From contig NZ_CP126156.1 in assembly GCF_030127125.1 (NCBI RefSeq), positions 1,550,001-1,614,000 on the forward strand: DNA of 64,000 nucleotides, read 5' to 3'. The notes below the pieces were generated by a model, which did not search any database, was not told the origin of the DNA, and saw only the letters and a list, made by a program, of their open reading frames with translations. This DNA comes from Halobaculum litoreum. GTDB lineage: Archaea; Halobacteriota; Halobacteria; Halobacteriales; Haloferacaceae. Both the position numbers and the translations under genes were made by a program. Positions 42,590-50,745 of the stretch are shown piece by piece. Numbering within the stretch: position 1 is the first letter of the stretch; every line of letters starts with the position of its first letter.

Positions 42590-42682
42590 TCGCGAAAGGT
42601 TCCTCGGCCCGCGACAAGTAGGTGTGCCCGGCTCGCGGCCGGTGACAACAGCGATAACTCCCCCGAGCGTGTAGCAGTCGCC

Positions 42683-43432
42683 GTGAACGCCGCGTTCCGC
42701 GACCGCGCCGTCTACCTCCGCGACGCCGACGCGCTCGTCGTCGCCGACGTCCACGTCGGCCGGGCGGAGGCGTCGGCCGTCGAGTACCCGCTCGGCGAGG
42801 CGAGCGACCTCGCCGCGCGGCTGGGGGCGCTGCTCGACCGCTTCGAGCCCGCGGCGGTCGTGTTCGCGGGCGACGTGCTCCACCGGTTCGACCGCGTGTC
42901 GCTGGCGGTCGCCGACTCGCTGAGCGCCCTCGTCGACGCCTGCCGCGACGCCGGCGCGCGGCCGGTGCTCGTCCGCGGCAACCACGACACCGTGCTCGCG
43001 GACGCGTGGGACGGCCCGATCCACGACGCCTACGACCTCGACCTCCGGGTGCGCGGCGCGCCCGCGGTCGTCCGGCACGGCCACGAGGCGCCGCCGGGCG
43101 ACGAGGACGCCGGCCTGTACGTCGTCGGCCACGACCACCCGACCATCGCCGTCGAGGGGCAGCGGCACCCGTGTGCCCTGTACGCCGAGCGCGCCTACCG
43201 CGGCGCGGACGTGTTGATGCTCCCGGCGTTCAGCCGCCTCGCCGCCGGCGTCGAGGTGAACGGGATGGCGGCCCGCGACTTCCAGTCGCCGTTCGTCACC
43301 GACGCGAACGCGCTCCGCCCCCTCGTCGCGCGCGGCGCCGCCGGCGACGACGCGGCCGGCGGGGCGGACGACGAGGGCGACGACGCCCCCTTGGAGTTCC
43401 CGCCGTTGGGCCGGTTCCGCCGCATGCTGTGA
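42683..43432 (+). CDS. Calcineurin-like metallophosphoesterase
   Basis: A GTG start at 42683 gives a 249-residue phosphoesterase. All blocks of the fold are seen: VVADVHVGR (residue about 21, D-x-H), VVFAGDVLHRF (about 60, GD), VLVRGNHDTVL (about 92, GNHD) and HGHEA/VVGHDHPTIAV (about 133 and 150, GH-x-H). It matches the archaeal ICC-like group. It starts 93 bases after the divergent oxidoreductase start. The substrate is unknown. Confidence 0.85.
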   Translation: MNAAFRDRAVYLRDADALVVADVHVGRAEASAVEYPLGEASDLAARLGALLDRFEPAAVVFAGDVLHRFDRVSLAVADSLSALVDACRDAGARPVLVRGNHDTVLADAWDGPIHDAYDLDLRVRGAPAVVRHGHEAPPGDEDAGLYVVGHDHPTIAVEGQRHPCALYAERAYRGADVLMLPAFSRLAAGVEVNGMAARDFQSPFVTDANALRPLVARGAAGDDAAGGADDEGDDAPLEFPPLGRFRRML

Positions 43433-43474
43433 GCCGGGCAACGCTTTTGCCGCCGTGCGTGTCACTCGGTACCG

Positions 43475-43693
43475 ATGGCCGCGATCAACGAGTGCCTCGG
43501 CTGCGGCGTCGACTTCGACCACTCGGACGGCGAGTGCCCCGAGTGCGGGTGGAGCGCCCGCGAGTTCGCCGGACGCGGGCGCTACGGGCTGGCGAAGGCG
43601 GGCCACGGCGAACCGGAAGCGGAGGGCGACGGCGACCGGAGCGGGTCGTCGGGCGGCCCGCCGCCGGGGCCGGACGGCCTGATCGGGTTCTGA
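43475..43693 (+). CDS. Small zinc-finger protein
   Basis: A 72-residue protein. Four cysteines form a zinc ribbon in the first 25 residues (ECLGCGVDFDH and GECPECGWSA: C-x2-C and C-x2-C). A Gly/Ser/Pro-rich, probably disordered tail follows. Many such one-finger proteins exist in haloarchaea; they may bind nucleic acid or partners. A TATA-like ACGCTTTTGCC at 43440 lets the ATG at 43475 be leaderless. Confidence 0.7.
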   Translation: MAAINECLGCGVDFDHSDGECPECGWSAREFAGRGRYGLAKAGHGEPEAEGDGDRSGSSGGPPPGPDGLIGF

Positions 43694-43717
43694 GCGGCCC
43701 CGCCCGCCGCCCCCGGA

Positions 43718-44533
43718 TCAGTCGGAGAACGTCGACAGCGGCGGCCGGTCGTCGGCGTGGCGCGCGTCGTTGAGCGCGTCACACACCGTCCCCTGCCCGC
43801 CCATGTTGACGCCGGCGAGACGGGTCCGCCGGCGCACCAACTCGAACGCCTCGCCGTCGAACGGGTCGCCCTCCGGCGTGCGGAACAGCTCGGGGTGCTC
43901 GTCGTCGAGCAGCCCCGTGGCGGCCGCCTTCTCGCGGTACCGGACGAGCGGTTCGGCGTCGACCGCGACGGCGACGGCGCCGTCGCGCAGCCACACGGGC
44001 ACCGTCCCGTCGGTCGCCTCGTCGACGCGGACCGCCTCGACGGCGAGGTCGGCGATCTGGTCGTGGGTGAGCCCCGCGTCCAGCAGCGCCCCGGTGGCGT
44101 CGTGCTGGCGGGCGATCCGCGCCTTCCGGTCCAACTCCGCGCGCACCGGCGCCACGTCGCCGTCGGCGTCCGGGAACGCCTCGCCGAACGGGAGCCCCTC
44201 GTTGATCCCGCGGTTGATCTCCCGTTCGTGCATGTGCTCGCGGAGCTCGACCGTCACCTCCGCGACCCCCGGGAGCGACGCCACCGCGTCGCGGGCGTCG
44301 CCGGCCATCATCCACGCGAAGGCGGGCGAGCACCACGCCGTCGGGAGCGTGAACGCGACGAACACCGCGTCGCCGTCGGCGTCGGCGTCCGCGGTGATGC
44401 GGATATCCTCGATGTAGTCCAGTTCGACGATGGACGTGTCGAGTTCGGGGTCGGTGACGCGGTCGAGCCGCTCGCGGACCGCCGCGGGCGTCGCCGCCGC
44501 CGTCCCCTCGGCGCGGGACCGGTCCGGCGACAT
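43718..44533 (-). CDS. DUF59/MIP18-domain protein, metal-cluster assembly type
   Basis: A 271-residue protein. Residues about 15-105 are a DUF59 (MIP18/PaaD) domain: RLDRVTDPELDTSIVELDYI with the conserved D-P-E-L, TLPTAWCSPAFAWMMAGDAR near 69 with the reactive-type Cys, and VTVELREHM near 102. The C-terminal half is a helical extension (ARIARQHDATGALLDAGLTH, GVNMGGQGTVCDALNDA) with another Cys. The same domain pair occurs beside actinobacterial propane monooxygenase genes, where it probably helps metal-centre assembly. Its ATG overlaps the amidohydrolase stop by one base (TGATG), so the two are translationally linked. Confidence 0.8.
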   Translation of the reverse strand: MSPDRSRAEGTAAATPAAVRERLDRVTDPELDTSIVELDYIEDIRITADADADGDAVFVAFTLPTAWCSPAFAWMMAGDARDAVASLPGVAEVTVELREHMHEREINRGINEGLPFGEAFPDADGDVAPVRAELDRKARIARQHDATGALLDAGLTHDQIADLAVEAVRVDEATDGTVPVWLRDGAVAVAVDAEPLVRYREKAAATGLLDDEHPELFRTPEGDPFDGEAFELVRRRTRLAGVNMGGQGTVCDALNDARHADDRPPLSTFSD

Positions 44534-45603
44534 CAGTCGTCGGCGGGGGTCGCGCTGGTCCCCCCGGCGTAGTGGTCGGCGAGGCCGAACTCCTGCGTGA
44601 GCGGGTCGCTGCGGAACTCCTCCTTCTTGGCCTCGATGTCGATATCGTACAGCTCCGCGGCGTTCTCGCCGAGGATCTTCCGCTTCGTGTCGACCCCGAA
44701 CTCGACGCCGTACTCGTCTTTCTGCTCGTCGGTCAGCTCGGCGTCCATGAACGTCTCCACCAGCCAGTCGGGGTTCCACAGCGCGTAGTCCGACCCGAAC
44801 AGCAGGCGGTCCTCGCCGAGCCAGAACAGGAGTTCGCCCATGATCTCGCCGAACTTGCGCGGGCGGTGGACCGCCAGCGGCGCCGCGACCGCGAGGCCGC
44901 CGTACACGTTCGGCTCCTGGGCGGCGATCCAGCAGAAGTCGTCGAGTCGCGGCAGGCCGACGTGCTCGACGACGAAGTTCAGCTCCGGGAACGAGGTGGC
45001 GGCGTCGTCGACGTCGGCCACGTCGAACGCGTCGCGGTTGAGCGGGCGGATCGTCGGCCCCTTGTGCGGGTGGATGTTCTCGATACCGAGTTCGGAGCAC
45101 TTCTCGAGGAACTCGAACGACTCCTGGCTGTCGAGGCGCCACCCCTTCGAGTCGCCGTTCCACTCGGCGGTGTACAGCTTCACCCCCTGGATCTCGTACT
45201 CCTCCTTCTGGCGCTCCAGCTCCCGCATCCCCGCCTCGCCGTCGCGCGGGTCGAACCGGCCGTTGAGCACGAACCGCTCGGGGTAGCGCTCGGCCAACTC
45301 GGCGTTGTCCTCGATGGTGTTGAACCCGTCCGCGTAGAAGTCGCTGAGGTACGTCGGCTGGAAGATGCCCATGTCGACCGCCGCGTTGCCGAACAGGTCC
45401 TGGGCCATCCGGTCGGCGCCGTACTTCCGGTACTCCTCCAGCGACCACTGCTTCTCCTCGGGCGTGAACCCGGTGTGGTAGTCGTAGAAGCACTGGATGA
45501 ACTGCTCACCCCCCTCGTGGGTGACGTTCTCCTCGCTCGCGTCCCACAGGTGGAGGTGCGAGTCGATCACGAACAGCTCCTCCCCCTCGTCTGTCACGTA
45601 CAT
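44533..45603 (-). CDS. Amidohydrolase-family (TIM-barrel) protein
   Basis: A 356-residue amidohydrolase_2-type TIM barrel. Metal-site residues are visible: DSHLHLWDA (residue about 14, H-x-H), a His in IENIHPHKGPT near 178, VEHVGLP near 213 and FGSDYALWNPDW near 280 (late Asp). IFQPTYLSDFY and GVKLYTAEWNGDSKGW are very like the amidohydrolase that follows prm/mim propane monooxygenase genes of actinobacteria, as remembered. The reaction is unknown; it may act as a chaperone-like helper or on a metabolite. It is the first gene of the minus unit and is divergent from the alcohol dehydrogenase gene 116 bases away. Confidence 0.82.
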   Translation of the reverse strand: MYVTDEGEELFVIDSHLHLWDASEENVTHEGGEQFIQCFYDYHTGFTPEEKQWSLEEYRKYGADRMAQDLFGNAAVDMGIFQPTYLSDFYADGFNTIEDNAELAERYPERFVLNGRFDPRDGEAGMRELERQKEEYEIQGVKLYTAEWNGDSKGWRLDSQESFEFLEKCSELGIENIHPHKGPTIRPLNRDAFDVADVDDAATSFPELNFVVEHVGLPRLDDFCWIAAQEPNVYGGLAVAAPLAVHRPRKFGEIMGELLFWLGEDRLLFGSDYALWNPDWLVETFMDAELTDEQKDEYGVEFGVDTKRKILGENAAELYDIDIEAKKEEFRSDPLTQEFGLADHYAGGTSATPADD

Positions 45604-45719
45604 CTGTGGTGCGCTAGCACGACTGTCGGACCATAAACACCATAGTCGATGATTTGATATATTTCACGAGGCGGGAACTACAGGAAATTTTATCAGTAAT
45701 GTGTGGTAGCACTACACAC
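45604..45719. promoter_or_regulatory. Divergent promoter region with inverted repeats, amidohydrolase/alcohol dehydrogenase
   Basis: This is the most AT-rich intergenic stretch seen here. For the plus gene, AATTTTATC (45686-45694) gives a transcript start near 45718. For the minus gene, GTGTTTATGG (minus strand, about 45642-45632) gives one near 45609. Between each TATA and its start is an inverted repeat: TGTGTGGTAGCACTACACACA (split here as TGTGTGGTAG and CTACACACA around CA) at 45700-45720, and GTGCGCTAGCAC at 45607-45618. Both contain TAGCAC. One regulator may bind both and control the three genes together. Confidence 0.5.
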
Positions 45720-46760
45720 ATGCGAGCCGCGAGACTCCACGAGTACACCGACGACATGGCGCACGCGTTGACGATCGACGAGGTGGACCGACCGACGGTC
45801 GAGGCGTCCGACGACGTGATCGTCGAGGTCGAGGGCGCGGGCTGGTGCCAGACGGACAACCACATCGTCGAGGGGATGTGGCGGGAGTACGTCCCGCAGG
45901 AACTCCCGCTCACGCTCGGCCACGAGAACGCCGGCACCGTCGTCGAGGTCGGGTCGGAAGTGAACACCGTGTCGGTCGGCGACAGCGTGATCTGCCACCC
46001 GGTGATGACCTGCGGCACGTGCCGCCCGTGCCGGCAGGGGGAGGACATGTACTGCGAGGACGTCCGCTTCCCGGGCCTCACACACGACGGCGGCTTCGCG
46101 GAGTTCCTCCACACGAACGAGCGCGCGGTCATCCCGCTCCCGGGCGGCGTCGACACGACCGACATCGCCCCCCACGCCGACGCGGGGATCACGGCGTACC
46201 ACGCGACGAAGAAGGCGGTCCGGGAGCTGAACCCGGGCGACACCGCGGTCGTCATCGGCGTCGGCGGCCTCGGCCACATCGGCCTGCAGTGTCTCGACGC
46301 GATGAGCGCGGCCGACATCGTCGCGCTCGACGTGAAGGAGTCCGCCCGCGACCTGGCCGAGGAGTTGGGCGCCCGCCACACGGTCGACCCCGCGACGGAG
46401 GACGTGGCGAGCGTGATCGCCGACCTCACCGACGAGGTCGGTGCCCGGCAGGTGGTCGACTTCGTGGGGCGCGACGAGACCACGGCGCTGGCGCCCGACA
46501 TCGTCGCCGCCGGCGGCGACCACCACATCGTCGGCTACGGCGGCCACATCCACGAGCCCGCACAGGCGCTCGTCGACGGCGAGTTCAGCTACAAGGGGAC
46601 GCTGGTGGGCCGCTACACCGAGTTGCAGGAGCTCGTCGCCCTCGTCGACCGCGGCATGGTCGAGCTGCGGACGAGTCGCTACGACCTCGACGAGATCAAC
46701 ACCGTCGCCGAGCGCCTCGAACACGGCGAGATCGAGGGGCGAGCGGTCCTCACGCCGTAA
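45720..46760 (+). CDS. Zinc-dependent NAD(P) alcohol dehydrogenase
   Basis: A 346-residue medium-chain dehydrogenase. Catalytic zinc ligands are Cys43 (GWCQTDNH) and His68 (GHENAG). The structural zinc is bound by Cys98, 101, 104 and 112 (TCGTCRPCRQGEDMYC). The nucleotide motif is GVGGLGHIG near 180, and LDVKES follows, with Asp favouring NAD. The ATG at 45720 is leaderless relative to TATA at 45686; an ATG at 45699 would lie upstream of the transcript start. The gene is the third partner of the DUF59/amidohydrolase pair: in actinobacterial propane oxidation clusters the same three families stand together. There the dehydrogenase oxidises a short secondary alcohol. Confidence 0.88.
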   Translation: MRAARLHEYTDDMAHALTIDEVDRPTVEASDDVIVEVEGAGWCQTDNHIVEGMWREYVPQELPLTLGHENAGTVVEVGSEVNTVSVGDSVICHPVMTCGTCRPCRQGEDMYCEDVRFPGLTHDGGFAEFLHTNERAVIPLPGGVDTTDIAPHADAGITAYHATKKAVRELNPGDTAVVIGVGGLGHIGLQCLDAMSAADIVALDVKESARDLAEELGARHTVDPATEDVASVIADLTDEVGARQVVDFVGRDETTALAPDIVAAGGDHHIVGYGGHIHEPAQALVDGEFSYKGTLVGRYTELQELVALVDRGMVELRTSRYDLDEINTVAERLEHGEIEGRAVLTP

Positions 46761-46869
46761 CCTCCCCCCACACGGCACGGCCGGTCGACCGACCGGTCGG
46801 CCGCCCGGCGGGCGACGACGCGCCGTCGATCGCCGCAACCGATTCCTCGGTGGGGGCTGATGGGCGGGT

Positions 46870-48003
46870 ATGAGCGACGCCGACGCCGGGGCGACCCCGG
46901 ACGACGACGCCGTCCCCGACCCCATGGGCGACGTGTACCGCGTGCTGGGCCCCGACGGCGAGGTGCGCGGCGAGGTGCCCGACCTCGCGGACGACGCGCT
47001 GCTGGCCGTCTACCGCGACATGGTGACCGCGCGCCGCTTCGACGAGCGCGCCGTCAGCCTCCAGCGACAGGGGCGGATCGGCACCTACGCCGCCATCGAG
47101 GGGCAGGAGGCCAGTTCCGTCGCCGCGACCCACGCCTTACGCCGCGACGACCCGGTGTTCTACCAGTACCGCGAGCACGGCGCCGTCATCGCCCGCGGGT
47201 TCCCCGCCGACTACCTCGCCTACTGGATGGGCCACGAGTCGGGCACTGCCGGCCTCGCCGACATCGACGTGTTCCCGCTCAACATCGGCATCGGCGCGCA
47301 CCTCCCGCACGCCGTCGGGGCGGCGATGGCGTTCGACTACCGGGACGAGGACCGCGTCGCCTGCGCCCACTTCGGCGACGGCGCCACGAGCGAGGGCGAC
47401 TTCCACGAGGCGCTCAACTTCGCCGGCGTGTTCGACGCGCCGAGCGTGTTCGTCTGTCACAACAACGGGTGGGCCATCTCGGTCCCCCGCGAGGAGCAGA
47501 CCGCCAGCCCCACGCTCGCCGAGAAGGCCGAGGCGTACGGCTTCGAGGGCGTCCGGGTCGACGGGATGGACCCGCTGGCGGTGTACCGCGTCGTGAACGA
47601 GGCCGCGCGGAAGGCCCGCGGCGAGACGGACGGCGACCACCGCCCGACGCTCATCGAGACGGTGGAGTACCGCTTCGGCGCGCACACGACCGCCGACGAC
47701 CCGAGCGCCTACCGCGACGACGACGCGGGCGAGGCGTGGCGCGCGTGGGACCCGATCCCGCGGCTGGAGGGGTTCCTCCGCAACGAGGGGATCGCCGACG
47801 ACGACGCGATCGAGGCGGTCCGCGAGGAGGCCGACGACCGCGTCGCCGCCGTCATCGACGAGGCGGAGGGGGTGGAGGCCGACCCGGCCGACATGTTCGC
47901 GGACGTGTACGCCGAGACGCCTGCGGAGTTGGAGCGACAGAAGGAGGGCCTGCTCGCCGCGATCGAACGCCACGGGCGCGACGCGTTCCTGCGCGAGGAG
48001 TAG
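46870..48003 (+). CDS. Thiamine-dependent 2-oxoacid dehydrogenase E1 alpha subunit, orphan
   Basis: A 377-residue E1-alpha. The TPP motif is HFGDGATSEGDFHEALNFAG (residues about 171-190) with the closing NNGWAIS near 203. IEGQEASSVAA (about 79) and YREHGAVIARG (about 100) are family hallmarks. E1-alpha needs an E1-beta partner, but none follows; the next gene is convergent and unrelated. Haloarchaeal E1/E2 genes may work on branched-chain or other 2-oxoacids, but their in vivo role is poorly known. This copy must use a distant beta subunit or act alone. Confidence 0.85.
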   Translation: MSDADAGATPDDDAVPDPMGDVYRVLGPDGEVRGEVPDLADDALLAVYRDMVTARRFDERAVSLQRQGRIGTYAAIEGQEASSVAATHALRRDDPVFYQYREHGAVIARGFPADYLAYWMGHESGTAGLADIDVFPLNIGIGAHLPHAVGAAMAFDYRDEDRVACAHFGDGATSEGDFHEALNFAGVFDAPSVFVCHNNGWAISVPREEQTASPTLAEKAEAYGFEGVRVDGMDPLAVYRVVNEAARKARGETDGDHRPTLIETVEYRFGAHTTADDPSAYRDDDAGEAWRAWDPIPRLEGFLRNEGIADDDAIEAVREEADDRVAAVIDEAEGVEADPADMFADVYAETPAELERQKEGLLAAIERHGRDAFLREE

Positions 48004-48030
48004 CCCGCCGCCGACGGTCGCGCGAGCCCG

Positions 48031-49323
48031 TTACAGGTCCGCCAGAACCGCTCGCGCGGCGGTCCGTCCGCTCTCCATGGCACCCTGGATCGACGACCAC
48101 TCCGTGTAGTCGCCCGCGAGGTACACCGTCCCATCGGGGTCGCGCGCGTCGGGGAGCGACTCGTGGACCCCCGGCGGCTGGGCGAACTGCGCGAACTCGA
48201 TGCGGTCGGTGTGGATCGCCTCCAGCGCGCCGAAGGTGCGCTCCGGGTACCACGCGCCGAGCGCCTCCCGGGTGTCGGCCGCGAGGGCGTCGGCGTCGCG
48301 AAAGCGCGCGTCGTCGCCGAGGAACGTCGCGCACAGCAACTGCTCGCCGTCGGGGGCGTACTCCGGGGCGACGTCGGTGAGCGGGACGACGACGTTCGGC
48401 GACGGGTCGTCGCTGTTGAGCAGGATCTTCTTCCCCGTCTCGACGGGCGTCGTCGCCGGGAGCCGGTAGTACTGGGTCGTCGAGGGGACGCCCTCCGTCG
48501 GGACCGCGTCGACGTCGGTCAGCTCCCGCGCCGTCTTCGGGTCGGTCGCGACGACGGCGGCGTCGGCGTCGACGGCGCGGTCGGTCGTCTCGACGGTGAC
48601 GTCGCCGCTCGCGCCGCCGACGGGGTCGACGCCCTCGACCCTCTCGCCGGTGACGACCGCCGCGCCGGCGGCCTCCGCGGACGCGCGCAACTGCTCGGGG
48701 ATCGCGCCCATGCCCTCGCTGGGCACGCCGATCCGGCCGTTCGAGAGCGCGCGGAACGTGTACGCGAACACGTGTTTCGACGTCGCCAGCGAGCGATCCA
48801 GCGTGATCCCGCCGTAAAAGGGCGCGACGAAGTTCTCGACGTACTTCTCGGAGAAGCCCCACTCGCGGAGGTACTCCCGGATGCTCGTGTCGCGCCCCGA
48901 GAAGAACCACGACTCGTCGCGGCCGGTCAGGTCCTGCCGGAGCGCGAGCGTCCGGAGTTTGTCGGCGGTCGTCACCTCGCGGTTGAACGCGGACTCGACG
49001 AGCGAGCGGGGGTCCCGCAGCGGGTCCGAGAGGACGCTCCGGGTCCCCTCGTCGGTCGAGCAGATCACCGCGCCGGGGCGGAAGCCGCGCAGGTCGAGCG
49101 CGTCGACGTCGAGTTCGCGACGCACGGCCGGGTAGCCGGTGAACAGCACCTGGAAGCCGCGGTCGAGCGTGAACCCGTCCTCGCGACGGGTGCGGACGCG
49201 GCCGCCTACCTCCGGGCGGCGTTCGTACACGGTGACGTCGGCGCCCGCGTCGGCGAGGTGGCGCGCGGCGACGAGCCCCGCGAGCCCCGCGCCGGCGACG
49301 ACGACGGTCGGCGAATCGGACAT
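48031..49323 (-). CDS. FAD-dependent amine oxidase/phytoene desaturase-like oxidoreductase
   Basis: A 430-residue flavoprotein. FAD motif VVAGAGLAGLVAARHLADAG at residue 8, then the second FAD-motif part YERRPEVGGRVRT (about 33-45). The C-terminal FAD contact is VYLAGDYTEWSSIQGAMESG near 401. It belongs to the protoporphyrinogen oxidase/amine oxidase/carotenoid desaturase superfamily. No carotenoid, heme or polyamine gene is adjacent, so the substrate is unassigned. The start at 49323 (MSDSPTVVVAG) gives the standard short lead before the Rossmann strand. Confidence 0.8.
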   Translation of the reverse strand: MSDSPTVVVAGAGLAGLVAARHLADAGADVTVYERRPEVGGRVRTRREDGFTLDRGFQVLFTGYPAVRRELDVDALDLRGFRPGAVICSTDEGTRSVLSDPLRDPRSLVESAFNREVTTADKLRTLALRQDLTGRDESWFFSGRDTSIREYLREWGFSEKYVENFVAPFYGGITLDRSLATSKHVFAYTFRALSNGRIGVPSEGMGAIPEQLRASAEAAGAAVVTGERVEGVDPVGGASGDVTVETTDRAVDADAAVVATDPKTARELTDVDAVPTEGVPSTTQYYRLPATTPVETGKKILLNSDDPSPNVVVPLTDVAPEYAPDGEQLLCATFLGDDARFRDADALAADTREALGAWYPERTFGALEAIHTDRIEFAQFAQPPGVHESLPDARDPDGTVYLAGDYTEWSSIQGAMESGRTAARAVLADL

Positions 49324-49470
49324 ACCACGGCTTCGAGGGGGCGACACTAAGGCGTGTCCGGTCGCGGCCGGCGGCGACCGGCCGACGGCGGGCTGGCGGG
49401 GCGGGCGACCGCGGCGATCGACCCGCCGAAACCAGCACATCCTTGCGCGACCGGTCCCAACGGTCGGCGA

Positions 49471-50660
49471 ATGCAGACGACGGACGCGTTCGACGGGCTG
49501 GCGTGTACCGACTGCGGGGCGTCGTTCGGCGTCGACGAACACGGCCGCTGCCCCGACTGCGGCGCGCCGCTGTCGCCGGCGTACGACCTCGACGCCGTCG
49601 ACCCGGCGGCGTTCGGCGCGCGCGACGCTCCCGGCCAGTACCGCTTCGGCGACCTGCTGCCGTTCCCGGCCGACGCGGCGATCACGGCCGGCGAGGGCGG
49701 GACGCCGCTGGTGCGGACCGACCGGCTCGCCGAGGAGCCGGCGTCGACGCCGCGTACATCAAAGACGAGGGGCGCAACCCGACGGGGACGGTCCACGACC
49801 GCGGGATGAGTCCCGCGGTGACCGCCGCGGCGGACCGCGGGCTCGAGCCGCTGGCGCTGGCGGCCGCCGGCAACGCCGGCCAGTCGGCCGCCGCCTACGC
49901 CGGGCGGACCGACCTCCGGTCGTACGCCTTCGTCCCCTCGCGAACCGCCTTCTCCAACAAGGCGATGGTGAACGTCCACGGCGGCGAGATGCGCGTCGTC
50001 GGCGGCCGCTACGGCGACGCCGCCGCCGCGGTCGACGACCAGCTCGCCGCGGAGTACCACTCGCTCCAGGAGTTCACGACGCCGTACCGCCACGACGGCG
50101 CGAAGACGCTGGCGTACGAACTGCTCGACGACCGGTTCGGCGACGGGGAGCCGGGACTCCCGGACGCGGTCGTCCTGCCGGCGAGCACGGGCGAACTCGT
50201 CGTGGGCGTCGTGCGGGGGCTCCGGGACCTCGTGGAGCTGGGCCTCGCCGAGGCGGTCCCCGACGTGTACGCGGTCCAAGCGGCCGGCTGTGCGCCGATC
50301 GCGACCGCGGTCGAGTCGGGCGCGGACGCGGTGGAGCCGTGGACCGGCCCCGACACCATCGTCGGCGAGGTCGAGATCGAGGACCCCGCCGGCGGCGACC
50401 TCGCGGTCGCGGCGCTGGACGGGGTCGACGGCGACGCGCTCACCGTCGAGGACGACGACGCGCTGGAGAGCGCCGTCACGGTCGCGCGGACGGAGGTCGT
50501 CGAGGTGGGCGGCGCCGGCGGCGTCGCCCTCGCGGGCGCCTGGCGGCTCGCGGAGGCGGACGCCGTGGCCGACGACGACACGCTCGTCGTCGTCAACCCC
50601 GACGCCGGCGTGAAGACGCCGGACGTGCTCCGCAGCCACCTGATGGGGAAGGGGATCTGA
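49471..50660 (+). pseudogene. Threonine synthase-like PLP-fold protein lacking the PLP lysine, one-base frameshift
   Basis: Two frames give one protein of about 396 residues. The first (49471 to about 49737) has the N-terminal zinc-ribbon-like C-x2-C pairs (LACTDCGASF, CPDCGAPL) and EGGTPLVRTDRLAEEP. After a missing G (GG for GGG near 49738) the second gives VDAAYIKDEGRNPTGTVHDR to the stop. The fold is threonine synthase type: AAAGNAGQSAAAYAGR near 131 and EVGGAGGVALAG near 345. However, where threonine synthases have F-K-D-R-G with the Schiff-base lysine, this reads V-H-D-R-G. An active-site lysine is therefore absent regardless of the frameshift. It is likely a non-catalytic or altered paralogue. 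Confidence 0.75.
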
Positions 50661-50717
50661 GCGCGGTCGCCGCCGATCCGAACCCCGCACTCGGGTTCGA
50701 GGCGGTGACTATTTCCG

Positions 50718-50731
50718 TTAGACCGGTCTAA
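50718..50731. promoter_or_regulatory. Perfect palindromic operator of the DtxR-family regulator
   Basis: TTAGACCGGTCTAA is a perfect 14-base palindrome between a TATA-like CTATTTCC (about 50709-50716) and the start codon at 50746. It resembles the AT-ended inverted repeats bound by DtxR/SirR-type metal regulators, so autorepression by the adjacent gene is likely. Confidence 0.6.
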
Positions 50732-50745
50732 TTCGTGTCGACCAG

